This document shows positions 35,478-44,492 of a DNA stretch of 64,000 nucleotides, piece by piece. A program made the translations under genes and the position numbers. Under the pieces are notes generated by a model that was given only the letters and a program-made list of their open reading frames with translations, was not told where the DNA came from and ran no database searches. This stretch comes from Clavibacter michiganensis (lineage in GTDB: Bacteria > Actinomycetota > Actinomycetes > Actinomycetales > Microbacteriaceae): NCBI RefSeq assembly GCF_002151125.1, contig NZ_MDJZ01000016.1, positions 310,001 through 374,000 of the forward strand, given 5' to 3'. Within the stretch, counting starts at the first letter, position 1. Every line of letters starts with the position of its first letter.

Positions 35478-37703
35478 ATGGGGATCCAGACGAGCCTGGA
35501 CCAGGTGGCGCAGGCCGCGCGCATCCTCGACGTCATGCAGGAGGCCGACGAGCTCACGGTGGCCGCCAGCCGCGACGGCGGCGGACGCGCGGTGCGCCTC
35601 CTCGCCCGCGCCGCCGCCGACCCGGCCGACCAGCTCACCGCCGTCGCCGCCATCCACGCGCTCGCGCAGGTCTTCGACGAGGCCGCCGACATCGCGCTCG
35701 TCGCGCTCCTCGACCACGACGTCCGGTGGATCCGCGAGCACGCGGCCTGGGCGTTCGGCACGCGCCTCCCGCGCTTCGACGCGGTCTCGGGCCTCGTCGC
35801 CATGGTCGTCGAGGGCGGATTCCCCGGCATGCTCGCGCAGCGCACCCTCCAGCAGTGGGCCGGCTCGACGCCCGACCACGTCGCGCTCGCGCTCGAGAAC
35901 GCGCTGCTCGGCGTGCGGGGCGACGGCGCCCGGTCGCGCCTCGTCGAGACGATCGGCCTCGTGCCCGGGCGGATCCCCGAGCGCGTGCTCCTCCGCATCG
36001 CCCCCGACGGGTCCGAGGGCCCGCTCACCCGCTCCGCCGCCGTGGCCGCGCTCGGCGACCGGCCCGCGGGCGAGGCGATCCTGGCCCTGGTGTCCGACAT
36101 CGCGCGCGGCGACGACGAGGTGGCCGCGGTCGCGCGCCTCGCCGTGCTCGACATCGCCCGCCAGCACGGCGACCACCCCGCCCCGCCCGCGCGCCCGGGC
36201 CTCACGGTGGTCCAGCTCTTCCTGCACGCCGACATCGACGCCGGGCTCACCCACGTGGGCGCGGGCGACAACGGCGGCATCGCGACGCTGCTCGTGCGGC
36301 TGGGCGACGCGCTCGTGGATCCGTCGGTCGCGTCGACCGCGTCCCGAGACGCGGAGGCCGCGACGGTCGTCGACCGTCCCGTCGACCGCGTCCTCACGCT
36401 GTCCCGCGGCACGCCCGACCAGGCGCTCGGCTCGCTCGCGCGCGTCGCCGCGGGCGACGACGGCCACGTCTTCGCGCACATCCCGATGCTCGGCGGCCCG
36501 CGCTCGCTGCCCGAGGCGTGGCCGCACCGCGTCGAGGCCGAGCGGGGGATCCGCCGCGTGCTGCGCGCCGCCGGCCGCGTCGACGCCGTGCACCTCCGCA
36601 TGGCCGACGTGGGCACGCTCGCCGCCTCCACGGTCGCGCGCGAGCTCGGCATCCCCGTCGTCTTCACGGTCGCGCCGGATCCGCACGGCGTGGTCGACGC
36701 GCTCGACCGCTCCGGCGCCCTGACCCGCGACGGCTTCGGCGCCGTGGACGCGCGCGAGCACTACTGGTTCCGCGTGCGCCTCGTGCAGCGCCTGGCCGCC
36801 GACGCCGCGCACACCGTCCTCTTCCCCCGGCCCGAGCTCAAGCGCGACATGCGCCGCCTCGTCGGCATCGACGTGGACGCGCACCCCGAGCGCCACAGCG
36901 TCGTCGCCGAGGGCATCGACGTGGCCGCCATCGAGCGCTCGCGCGACGACGCCATGCTCGGCGCCGACGCGGACGGCGCGCCCGCCCGCGCGTTCGTCGA
37001 GCTCGACGACCTCCTCCGCGGCCTCCCCGAGGAGCGCCGCGACCTCCCGCTCGTGGTCTCCGTCGGCCGCCTCGCCCGCGTCAAGGGCATGGCCCAGCTC
37101 GCGCACGTCTGGGCGGCGGATCCCGCGCTCCGGTCCCGCGCCAACCTCCTCATCGTGGGCGGCGACCTCGACGCGCCCAGCGAGGAGGAGCGCGAGCAGC
37201 TGGCGCGCATCCTGGACGCGGTGCCCGACGCCGACGGATCCGCGGACGCCGCGCGACACGGCCTCCTCCTCGCCGGCCACCGCGGCAACGACACCGTCAC
37301 GCGCTGGCTCGCCGCCGTGCGCTACGGCCGCCCGGGTCTCGCGGCGACCGGCGGCGCGTACGCGTGCGCGAGCATCAAGGAGGAGTTCGGCGTCGCGCTC
37401 CTCGAGGCGATGTCGATGGGGCTCCCCGTCGTCGCTCCCGCGTCCGGCGGCCCCGCGACCTACGTGGAGGACGGCGTGACGGGCCTCCTCGTCGACACCG
37501 CGGATCCCGCGGAGCTCGCCACCGGCATCGCCCGCGCCCTCGACATCGCGGCCGGCCCCGACGCCGACGCCGCCGCCGACCGGGCCCGCGACATGGTCGC
37601 GCGCACCTTCACCATCCAGGCCATGGCGGGCACCCTGTCCCGCGTCTACCGCGACGTCGCCGCAGCCGACGACCGAACCCTCTGGGAGCTCAGCGCCTCA
37701 TGA
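35478..37703 (+). CDS. Glycosyltransferase (GT4 type) with N-terminal HEAT-like repeats
   Basis: 741 residues. Residues ~20-235 are helical repeats of HEAT type: ADPADQLTAVAAIHALAQVF, ADIALVALLDHDVRWIREHAAWAFG, and later TRSAAVAALGDRPAGEAILALV. From ~245 a GT-B enzyme follows, with GDNGGIATLL in the N-lobe and DLPLVVSVGRLARVKGM plus IKEEFGVALLEAMSMGLPVVAP in the C-lobe, the nucleotide-sugar Glu motif of GT4. AAGGGGGG precedes the ATG. The stop overlaps the next gene as ATGA, so both glycosyltransferases are made together. A HEAT-GT4 fusion is rare; it may dock on a partner. Product unknown. Confidence 0.85.
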   Translation: MGIQTSLDQVAQAARILDVMQEADELTVAASRDGGGRAVRLLARAAADPADQLTAVAAIHALAQVFDEAADIALVALLDHDVRWIREHAAWAFGTRLPRFDAVSGLVAMVVEGGFPGMLAQRTLQQWAGSTPDHVALALENALLGVRGDGARSRLVETIGLVPGRIPERVLLRIAPDGSEGPLTRSAAVAALGDRPAGEAILALVSDIARGDDEVAAVARLAVLDIARQHGDHPAPPARPGLTVVQLFLHADIDAGLTHVGAGDNGGIATLLVRLGDALVDPSVASTASRDAEAATVVDRPVDRVLTLSRGTPDQALGSLARVAAGDDGHVFAHIPMLGGPRSLPEAWPHRVEAERGIRRVLRAAGRVDAVHLRMADVGTLAASTVARELGIPVVFTVAPDPHGVVDALDRSGALTRDGFGAVDAREHYWFRVRLVQRLAADAAHTVLFPRPELKRDMRRLVGIDVDAHPERHSVVAEGIDVAAIERSRDDAMLGADADGAPARAFVELDDLLRGLPEERRDLPLVVSVGRLARVKGMAQLAHVWAADPALRSRANLLIVGGDLDAPSEEEREQLARILDAVPDADGSADAARHGLLLAGHRGNDTVTRWLAAVRYGRPGLAATGGAYACASIKEEFGVALLEAMSMGLPVVAPASGGPATYVEDGVTGLLVDTADPAELATGIARALDIAAGPDADAAADRARDMVARTFTIQAMAGTLSRVYRDVAAADDRTLWELSAS

Positions 37704-39025
37704 CCCTGCTCGTCATCAGCCCGGACTACGCGTCCCACCTCTTCCCCCTCATCACGCTCGCGTCGGCCTGGCAGCAGGCCGGCGAGCGCGTGGTCGTGGC
37801 GACCGGATCCGCCACCGCCGGCATCGTCGAGGCCTCCGGCTTCGAGCGCATCGACCTCCGCCTCGGCCGCGGATCCAACCCCGGCACCATCAAGGCCGAG
37901 GACCAGCCGACCGGCGAGGACGACGCCCTCCGCGGCTTCTTCGCCGCCACGCGCCGCGGCATGGTCGAGACGCTCCGCTTCCAGGCGGAGGCCCGGAGCG
38001 ACGACCTGCTGTGGGAGCCGGTGGAGACCGCGCGCGCCGTGCAGCGGATCCTCGACGAGGTGCGTCCCGACCAGGTGATCGTCGACCACCTCGCCTTCAG
38101 CGCCCGCCTCGCGCTCCTCGCCTCGGGCACCCGGCACGCGGACGTCGTGCTCGGCCACCCGAGCGCGCTGCCCGTCGGCGACGAGGTCTACGGCTTCCCG
38201 CCCGCGTGGCCCGCCGCCTTCGAGCCCGAGGAGGAGGACCTCGACGAGCTGCACGCGCTCTGCGTCCGCGTGCGCGACCGCTTCACGGCGCAGTGGAACG
38301 ACGCCCTCGCGATCCTCGCCCCGCACATGCCGCCCAGCCGCGACGCGTTCGCGGAGGCGGGCGACGTGCTCCTCCTCAACTACCCCGAGGAGCTGCACGA
38401 CCTCGACCGCTCCGAGCTGCTGCCCCCGCACGCCTTCATCGGCTCGGCCGTGCGCCGCGAGGCCCCGGAGACGGAGGTGCAGGACTGGATCGACGCCGGC
38501 GGCGACCCGATCGTCTACGTGTCGCTCGGAAGCTTCCTCTCCGTGCGCGGCGACGTGCTGTCCCGCATCGCCGCGGCGCTGCGGGACCTCGACGTGCGCG
38601 TGGCGCTCGCGACCGGATCCACCGACAGGCAGGAGCTCGGCGACATCCCCGCCGACTGGCTCGTGCGCCCGTTCCTGCCGCAGGTGACGCTGCTCGGCCA
38701 CGCCGACCTCGCCGTCACGCACGGCGGCAACAACTCCGTCACCGAGGCGGCGACCGCGGGCGTCCCGATGCTCGTGCTGCCGCTCTCGACCGACCAGTTC
38801 GCGGGCGCCGCGGCCCTGGAGGACGCGGGCCTCGGGATCGCGCTCGCGCCGAACGTCGCGACCGTCACCGAGCTGCGGCAGGCGGCCAAGGCCCTGCTCA
38901 ACCCGTCCGGGATGCAGCGCGCCGGGCTCGACGCCATCGCCGCGTCGCTCAGCCGCTCGCCCGGCCCGCAGCGCGCGTACCAGGCGCTGGCCGGCGGGAT
39001 CCGCCCGGAGCAGGCCGCGCGCTGA
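37700..39025 (+). CDS. Glycosyltransferase of the GT1/MGT type
   Basis: 441 residues, ATG overlapping the upstream stop. GT-B fold: N-lobe LLVISPDYASHLFPLITLASAW with the catalytic-type His, then GERVVVATGSATAGIV. C-lobe VYVSLGSFLS near 275, WLVRPFLPQVTLLGHADLAVTHGGNNSVTEA and DQFAGAAALED, which is the donor-binding signature of UDP-glycosyltransferases (PSPG-like). A role with the HEAT-GT4 protein in building a glycolipid or secondary-metabolite sugar is inferred from the operon. Acceptor not predictable. Confidence 0.88.
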   Translation: MTLLVISPDYASHLFPLITLASAWQQAGERVVVATGSATAGIVEASGFERIDLRLGRGSNPGTIKAEDQPTGEDDALRGFFAATRRGMVETLRFQAEARSDDLLWEPVETARAVQRILDEVRPDQVIVDHLAFSARLALLASGTRHADVVLGHPSALPVGDEVYGFPPAWPAAFEPEEEDLDELHALCVRVRDRFTAQWNDALAILAPHMPPSRDAFAEAGDVLLLNYPEELHDLDRSELLPPHAFIGSAVRREAPETEVQDWIDAGGDPIVYVSLGSFLSVRGDVLSRIAAALRDLDVRVALATGSTDRQELGDIPADWLVRPFLPQVTLLGHADLAVTHGGNNSVTEAATAGVPMLVLPLSTDQFAGAAALEDAGLGIALAPNVATVTELRQAAKALLNPSGMQRAGLDAIAASLSRSPGPQRAYQALAGGIRPEQAAR

Positions 39026-39178
39026 TCCGGGCCGCTCCGACCGGCCGCTCCGACCGGGCCGCCGGTCGAGCCGCCCGGGCGACACCCGCCCCGCGATCTC
39101 GTAGACTCGTGAATGACCGCGTCACGCGCCCCGGCGCGGCGGTCGCCCCCAGTCTCGTCAACGGATCCAGGTGCCCTC

Positions 39179-39352
39179 GTGAACATCGTCGCTTTCATCA
39201 TCGCGTTCGCCCTCTTCATGGCGGGCATGGCGCTGTTCGCGTTCGCGTTCTACATCGAGGGCTTCGAGCTGCTGAGCTTCTTCGCCGGCATCCTGCTCGT
39301 CTCGGCGTCGATCGCCATCCCCGCGCACGTCCTCAAGCGCACCGACGCCTGA
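39179..39352 (+). CDS. Small two-span membrane protein
   Basis: 57 residues from GTG 39179 (NIVAFIIAFALFMAGMALF...). Two hydrophobic spans with FYIEGFELLSFF between them. TAGACT (39102-39107) is a promoter-like box; an in-frame ATG at 39113 could give a 79-residue version with a Pro/Arg leader. Typical of conserved small membrane proteins of Microbacteriaceae without known function. Located between the glycosyltransferases and the ATP-grasp operon. Confidence 0.65.
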   Translation: MNIVAFIIAFALFMAGMALFAFAFYIEGFELLSFFAGILLVSASIAIPAHVLKRTDA

Positions 39353-39409
39353 TCCGGAGCCTCCCCGGCGCCGCCCGGCGCCGGTAACACCCCCGACACA
39401 CGCCCCGGC

Positions 39410-39415
39410 TACGCT
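39410..39415 (+). promoter_or_regulatory. -10 box TACGCT of the ATP-grasp operon
   Basis: Seven bases from ATG 39423, implying a leaderless first gene. Confidence 0.5.
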
Positions 39416-39422
39416 CCGGGAC

Positions 39423-41117
39423 ATGGGTGATCTGTTCGAGGGATACGGCACGCTCGCGGCCGCACGCCGCGCCTCCGGGGGCGCGATGCCGTTCGACGAG
39501 ATGTTCCGGGATCCGCCCGCCGACGGCGAGCCCGCCGTCACCCGGGCGGCCTACCGCGAGATCCACGCGGCCCTGTCGCGCATGACCAAGGACGAGCTGA
39601 AGGACCGCACCGACGCGCTCGCCACCAGCTACCTCGCGCAGGGCGTCACCTTCGACTTCGCGGGCGAGGAGCGGCCGTTCCCGCTCGACGCCGTGCCCCG
39701 CGTCATCGAGCAGGCCGAGTGGAGCCGGCTCGAGAAGGGCGTCGCGCAGCGGGTCCGCGCCCTCGAGGCGTTCCTCGCCGACGTGTACGGGCCGCAGCGC
39801 GCGATCCGCGACGGCGTGATCCCCGCGCGCCTTATCAGCTCGTCCAGCCACTTCCACCGCCAGGCCCAGGGGATCGACCCGGCCAACGGTGTCCGCATCC
39901 AGGTCTCCGGCATCGACCTGGTGCGCGACGAGGCCGGCGAGATGCGCGTGCTCGAGGACAACGTGCGCGTGCCCTCGGGGGTCAGCTACGTGATCTCCAA
40001 CCGCCGCGTCATGGCGCAGACGCTGCCCGAGCTGTTCGTCTCCATGCGCGTGCGCCCGGTGGGGGACTACCCGAACAAGCTCCTGCAGGCCCTCCGCGCG
40101 AGCGCGCCCGACGGCGTCGAGGACCCGAACGTCGTCGTCCTCACGCCCGGCGTCTACAACAGCGCCTACTTCGAGCACACGCTGCTCGCGCGCCTCATGG
40201 GCGTCGAGCTCGTCGAGGGCCGGGACCTGTTCTGCTCCGGCGGCCGGGTCTGGATGCGCACCACGGGCGGCCCGATGCGCGTCGACGTCATCTACCGCCG
40301 CGTCGACGACGAGTTCCTGGATCCGCTGCAGTTCCGCGCCGACTCGATGCTCGGCTCGCCCGGCCTCATGCTCGCGGCCCGCCTCGGCAACGTGACCATC
40401 GCGAACGCGGTCGGCAACGGCGTCGCCGACGACAAGCTCGTCTACACGTACCTGCCCGACCTCATCCGCTACTACCTGGCCGAGGACGCGATCATCCCGA
40501 ACGTCGACACCTGGCGCCTCGAGGAGCCCGACTCGCTCGAGGAGGTGCTCGACCGGCTGCCGGAGCTCGTGGTGAAGCCCGTCGACGGATCCGGCGGCAA
40601 GGGCCTCGTCGTCGGGCCCGCCGCCAGCGCGGGCGAGCTCGCCGAGCTGCGCGCGCGGCTCCTGAAGGACCCGCGCGGCTGGATCGCGCAGCCCGTGGTG
40701 CAGCTGTCCACCATCCCCACGCTCGTGGAGGACGGCATGCGCCCGCGCCACGCCGACCTCCGCCCGTTCGCCGTCAACGACGGCCGCGACATCTGGGTGC
40801 TGCCCGGCGGGCTCACGCGCGTGGCGCTCCCCGAGGGCCAGCTCGTGGTCAATAGCAGCCAGGGCGGCGGATCCAAGGACACCTGGGTCGTCGGCGACTC
40901 CGGCTTCCCCGCGGCCACGCGCGAGCGCAGCGTGCAGACGCTCGTCGCCGACCAGGCCGCGGTGACCACCTCGATCCCGATCGTCGCGAACGGCGAGAAG
41001 GCGCCCGACCAGTCGCCGCACGATCGGCCGCGCAACCGGGACCAGCACGAGCAGCAGCAGCAGGCCGCCGCCGCGCCCGCCGCCGGAGCCCGCACCACCA
41101 CCGAGGGGGACCGCTGA
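39423..41117 (+). CDS. Circularly permuted ATP-grasp protein (CP_ATPgrasp type, DUF404/DUF407)
   Basis: 564 residues. Family features: GAMPFDEMFRDPP near 20, WSRLEKGVAQRVRALEAFLADVYG at ~100, then QGIDPANGVRIQVSGIDLVRDEAGEMRVLEDNVRVPSGVSYV and ELVVKPVDGSGGKGLVVGP. The ATP-binding order is permuted relative to classic ATP-grasp ligases. The C-terminus is a charged, Gln/Ala-rich tail. First gene of a three-gene operon with alpha-E and transglutaminase genes, a widespread set predicted (Iyer and Aravind) to make or modify a small peptide. Chemistry unproven. Confidence 0.93.
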   Translation: MGDLFEGYGTLAAARRASGGAMPFDEMFRDPPADGEPAVTRAAYREIHAALSRMTKDELKDRTDALATSYLAQGVTFDFAGEERPFPLDAVPRVIEQAEWSRLEKGVAQRVRALEAFLADVYGPQRAIRDGVIPARLISSSSHFHRQAQGIDPANGVRIQVSGIDLVRDEAGEMRVLEDNVRVPSGVSYVISNRRVMAQTLPELFVSMRVRPVGDYPNKLLQALRASAPDGVEDPNVVVLTPGVYNSAYFEHTLLARLMGVELVEGRDLFCSGGRVWMRTTGGPMRVDVIYRRVDDEFLDPLQFRADSMLGSPGLMLAARLGNVTIANAVGNGVADDKLVYTYLPDLIRYYLAEDAIIPNVDTWRLEEPDSLEEVLDRLPELVVKPVDGSGGKGLVVGPAASAGELAELRARLLKDPRGWIAQPVVQLSTIPTLVEDGMRPRHADLRPFAVNDGRDIWVLPGGLTRVALPEGQLVVNSSQGGGSKDTWVVGDSGFPAATRERSVQTLVADQAAVTTSIPIVANGEKAPDQSPHDRPRNRDQHEQQQQAAAAPAAGARTTTEGDR

Positions 41118-42052
41118 TGCCCATGCTGTCGCGCATCGCCGAGTCGCTGTTCTGGATCGGCCGCTACATCGAGCGGTCCGACGGCACCGCCCGCATCCTC
41201 GACGTGCACCTGCAGCTCCTGCTGGAGGATCCGTGGATCGACGAGGACACCGCCTGCCGGTCGCTGCTCAGCGTGATGGGCAGCGACGTCCCCTCCGACG
41301 AGGCGCTCGGCCGCGACGACGTGCTCGCGCTCCTCGCGGTGGACCGCACGCAGCCCGCCTCCATCGCGTACTCGCTCGGCGCCGCGCGGGAGAACGCCCG
41401 CCGGGCGCGCGAGATCGTCTCGAGCGAGCTGTGGGAGTGCCTCAACACGACGCGCGCCCGCATGCCGCGCAAGATCGCGAACGACCGCGTGCACGAGTTC
41501 TTCGGCTGGGTGCGCGAGCGCTCGGCCCTCGCGGTCGGGCTCGTCGAGTCGGGCACGAGCCGCGACGAGGCCTGGCAGTTCTTCACGCTCGGCCGGTCCA
41601 TCGAGCGCGCCGACATGACCGCCCGCCTCCTCGCCACGCGCGCCCTCACCGAGGCGAGCGGCCCGTCGTGGACCACGATCCTCCGCTCCTGCGGCGCCTA
41701 CGAGGCCTACCTGCGCACCTACCGCGGCGTGCCGAGCGCGCGCAACGCGGCCGAGTTCCTGCTGCTCGACCGGCTGTTCCCGCGGTCGATCACGCACTCC
41801 ATCCGCCGCGCCGAGCAGTGCCTGCACGACATCGAGCCGCGCACCGACCGCCTCGGGGTGTCCGACCAGGCGCAGCGGCTGCTCGGGCAGATCCGCAGCG
41901 AGCTGGAGTACCGGCCCATAAGCGAGATCCTCGACGACCTCCCGCGCTTCATGGACGCCGTGCAGGAGGCGACCTCCGCCACCAGCGAGGCCGTCCGCCA
42001 GCGCTACTTCCCCACCAACGCGGCACCCAGCTGGGTCGGAGAGAACTCGTGA
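41117..42052 (+). CDS. Alpha-E domain protein (DUF403)
   Basis: 311 residues, all-helical. Starts MPMLSRIAESLFWIGRYIERSDGTAR, the defining alpha-E motif. Other conserved parts: SIAYSLGAARENARRAREIVSSELWE, AWQFFTLGRSIERADMTARLL and DRLFPRSITHSIRRAEQCL. The domain has conserved Glu and Arg residues, and its role is unknown; it always co-occurs with the permuted ATP-grasp gene. The ATG overlaps the upstream stop (TGATG), and its end overlaps the next gene, so the three proteins are translationally coupled. Confidence 0.93.
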   Translation: MPMLSRIAESLFWIGRYIERSDGTARILDVHLQLLLEDPWIDEDTACRSLLSVMGSDVPSDEALGRDDVLALLAVDRTQPASIAYSLGAARENARRAREIVSSELWECLNTTRARMPRKIANDRVHEFFGWVRERSALAVGLVESGTSRDEAWQFFTLGRSIERADMTARLLATRALTEASGPSWTTILRSCGAYEAYLRTYRGVPSARNAAEFLLLDRLFPRSITHSIRRAEQCLHDIEPRTDRLGVSDQAQRLLGQIRSELEYRPISEILDDLPRFMDAVQEATSATSEAVRQRYFPTNAAPSWVGENS

Positions 42053-42894
42053 ACCGCCTGCGCATCACCCACCGGACCGGCTTCCACTACGAGGGCGAGG
42101 TGACCGCGTCCTACAACGAGGCGCGCATGCTGCCCGTGTCGAGCGAGAACCAGTTCGTCCTGTACTCGAACCTCGACATCCAGCCGAAGCCGGGGCACCA
42201 CACGTACGTCGACTACTTCGGCACGCGCGTCTCGTCGTTCGAGATCCTCAGCCCGCACCGCTCGCTGGAGCTCACGGCCACGAGCCTCGTCGAGGTGCGT
42301 CCGCGCACGCACGAGCCGCACCAGCTCGGCTGGGACGACCTCGCGGTCGACGTGCAGCGCGCCACCGAGCACGTGGAGCAGGTCGCGCAGACCGCGCGCA
42401 CCGAGCCGCACGAGGAGGTCCGGGCGCTCGCGGAGGGGATCGCGGGCGGCGCCGGCACGCCGTGCGAGGCGGCCGCGGAGATCGCGCGCGCGATCGGCGA
42501 GAAGGTCGAGTACATGGCCGGCGTCACGAGCGTGCAGTCGACCGCGCGCGAGGCGTGGGAGCAGGGGCGCGGCGTCTGCCAGGACATCACGCACATCGTC
42601 ATCGGGGCGCTGCGGCACGTCGGGATCCCCGCGCGCTACGTCAGCGGCTACCTGCACCCGAAGCCGAACGCCGCCGTCGGCGAGACCGTCACGGGCGAGT
42701 CGCACGCGTGGGTCGAGTGGTTCTGCGGCGAGTGGCGCGGCTGGGATCCGACGAACCTCATCGACATCGGCGACCGGCACGTGCTCGTCGGCCGCGGCCG
42801 CGACTACCGCGACGTGGCGCCGCTGCGCGGCATCTACGCGGGGCCGTTCCGGTCGAAGCTGTTCGTGCGGGTGGAGATCACGCGCGAGTCCTGA
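42049..42894 (+). CDS. Transglutaminase-like protease/amidotransferase
   Basis: 281 residues, GTG start overlapping the alpha-E stop (GTGA). N-terminal beta domain MNRLRITHRTGFHYEGEVTAS typical of bacterial transglutaminases. The catalytic triad is in order: Cys in GRGVCQDITHI, His in GESHAWVEWF, Asp in GWDPTNL. Third member of the ATP-grasp/alpha-E operon. These enzymes are thought to act as peptidases or peptide ligases rather than protein cross-linkers. The system's product is unknown. Confidence 0.94.
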   Translation: MNRLRITHRTGFHYEGEVTASYNEARMLPVSSENQFVLYSNLDIQPKPGHHTYVDYFGTRVSSFEILSPHRSLELTATSLVEVRPRTHEPHQLGWDDLAVDVQRATEHVEQVAQTARTEPHEEVRALAEGIAGGAGTPCEAAAEIARAIGEKVEYMAGVTSVQSTAREAWEQGRGVCQDITHIVIGALRHVGIPARYVSGYLHPKPNAAVGETVTGESHAWVEWFCGEWRGWDPTNLIDIGDRHVLVGRGRDYRDVAPLRGIYAGPFRSKLFVRVEITRES

Positions 42895-42931
42895 TCCGGG
42901 CGGCGGGGCGGGCCCGCCCTAGTCTGGATCC

Positions 42932-43870
42932 ATGCCCGACGACGAGCGCCCCACCGGCGGAGCCGACCACCGCACCCTCGTGGACGCGGAGGGCGTGACC
43001 CTCCACTACTACGTGTGGGAGGCCGAGTCCCCGCGGGCCGTGGTCCACATCGCGCACGGCGTCGGCGAGCACGCGCTCCGCTACGTCCGGCTCGCGCACG
43101 AGCTCAACGCTTTCGGGTTCACGGTCGCCGCCGACGACCACCGCGGGCACGGCGCCACCGGCCTCGGCCACCTCGGCATCGGCGTGCTGGGGCCGCGGCG
43201 GCACCTGGCGGCGCTCGACGGGATCCAGCTGGTGAGCGAGCAGCTGCGCCGGGAGCACCCCGACCTGCCGCTCGTGCTCCTCGGGCACAGCTGGGGCGCG
43301 CTCCTCGCGCAGCGGATCGTGGCGCGCGCGTCGCACCTCTACGCGGGGCTGGTGCTGAGCGGCGCGTCGCTGGCGATGCCCGGCGTGATCAACACGGGCG
43401 ACCTCAACAGGCGCTGGCGGCACCCCGCGGCGTCCGGCTTCGAGTGGCTGTCGCGGGATCCGGAGGCACAGCGCGCGTTCGGCGCCGACGACCGCAACTT
43501 CGACGTCAACGCGCTGAAGCCGTACCGGATGCGCGACTCGGTGCAGATCATGGGCCGCCCGCCGCGGAAGCTCGCGACCGACCTGCCCGTGCTGATCCAG
43601 GGCGGCGAGGAGGACTCGCTCGGCGGTCGGCGCGGGATGCAGCTCCTCGCCCGCGACTACAGCAGGCGCTCGCGCCTGAGCGACGTGCTGCTCATCGTCT
43701 ACCCGGGCGCCCGGCACGAGATCTACAACGAGACGAACCGCGACGAGGTGGTCGCGGATCTGCGGAGCTGGCTGGAGTCGCGCGTGGTCGCGGCGGCCGC
43801 GGCCGACGGAGCCGCGGACGGCGCGGCCGACGGAGCCGCGGACGGCGCCGCGGACGGAGCGGCGGGATGA
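42932..43870 (+). CDS. Alpha/beta hydrolase, monoacylglycerol-lipase-like, with ADGA repeats
   Basis: 312 residues. HIAHGVGEHALRY resembles the HG-G-EH loop of monoacylglycerol lipases. The nucleophile elbow is LLGHSWGALLAQ (G-H-S-W-G), the Asp lies in IQGGEEDSLGG and the His in YPGARHEIYNE. The C-terminal ~20 residues are ADGA units repeated five times (12-base DNA repeat at 43800-43864). TAGTCT (42920-42925) is six bases before the ATG. Overlaps the GNAT gene as ATGA. Acyl-glycerol or lysophospholipid ester hydrolysis is likely. Confidence 0.9.
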   Translation: MPDDERPTGGADHRTLVDAEGVTLHYYVWEAESPRAVVHIAHGVGEHALRYVRLAHELNAFGFTVAADDHRGHGATGLGHLGIGVLGPRRHLAALDGIQLVSEQLRREHPDLPLVLLGHSWGALLAQRIVARASHLYAGLVLSGASLAMPGVINTGDLNRRWRHPAASGFEWLSRDPEAQRAFGADDRNFDVNALKPYRMRDSVQIMGRPPRKLATDLPVLIQGGEEDSLGGRRGMQLLARDYSRRSRLSDVLLIVYPGARHEIYNETNRDEVVADLRSWLESRVVAAAAADGAADGAADGAADGAADGAAG

Positions 43871-44370
43871 CGGGCGCGGGATCCGCCGGCGTGGCGCTCC
43901 GCCCGGCGCGCGCCGACGACCTGCCGTTCCTGGAGGACATGCTGCTGGCGTCGATGGACTGGCGCGACGACGGATCCATGACCCGCGAGCGCATGCTCGC
44001 CACCCCGGAGCTCGCGCACTACGTGTCCGGCTGGCCGCGCGCCGGCGACGTGGGCGTGGTCGCGGAGGCCGACGGGGATCCGGTCGGCGCCGCCTGGGCC
44101 CGCCTCTTCGCGGACGACGACCGCGGCTACGGCTTCGTCGCGTCCGACGTCCCCGAGCTCGGCATGGCGCTCGTCCCGTCGGCGCGCGGCCGGGGCGTCG
44201 GGCGGGCGCTGCTCGTCGCGCTCGTCGACGCGGTCCGGGCGTCGGGCGCCCCGGCCGTCAGCCTCAGCGTGGAGGACGGCAACGACCGGGCCCGCGCGCT
44301 CTACGCGTCGCTCGGGTTCGTGGCCGTGGGACGCGAGGGCGGATCCGACGTGCTGCTGCTCCGCTGGTGA
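43867..44370 (+). CDS. GNAT-family N-acetyltransferase
   Basis: 167 residues. Starts at the ATG overlapping the hydrolase stop. Acetyl-CoA site: LGMALVPSARGRGVGRALLVALVDA (R/Q-x-x-G-x-G/A motif) with the following SVEDGNDRARALYASLGFVAVGREGG. The N-terminal part LRPARADDLPFLEDM is typical. Co-translated with the lipase. Substrate not predictable. Confidence 0.9.
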   Translation: MTGAGSAGVALRPARADDLPFLEDMLLASMDWRDDGSMTRERMLATPELAHYVSGWPRAGDVGVVAEADGDPVGAAWARLFADDDRGYGFVASDVPELGMALVPSARGRGVGRALLVALVDAVRASGAPAVSLSVEDGNDRARALYASLGFVAVGREGGSDVLLLRW

Positions 44371-44373
44371 CGC

Positions 44374-44415
44374 CCGCCGCCCTCCGGGCCGCGGGATGCG
44401 GACGGAGGGCGGCGG
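44374..44415. terminator. 13-bp perfect hairpin
   Basis: CCGCCGCCCTCCG pairs with CGGAGGGCGGCGG across a 16-base loop, after the GNAT gene and before the convergent secreted-protein gene. Confidence 0.65.
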
Positions 44416-44492
44416 TGGTGCGGTGCTGCGACCGGTCAGGCGCGCGTCGGCCCGGCCGCCCGCGCGTGTCCGGCCGCGCGACCGGGGAGGGA

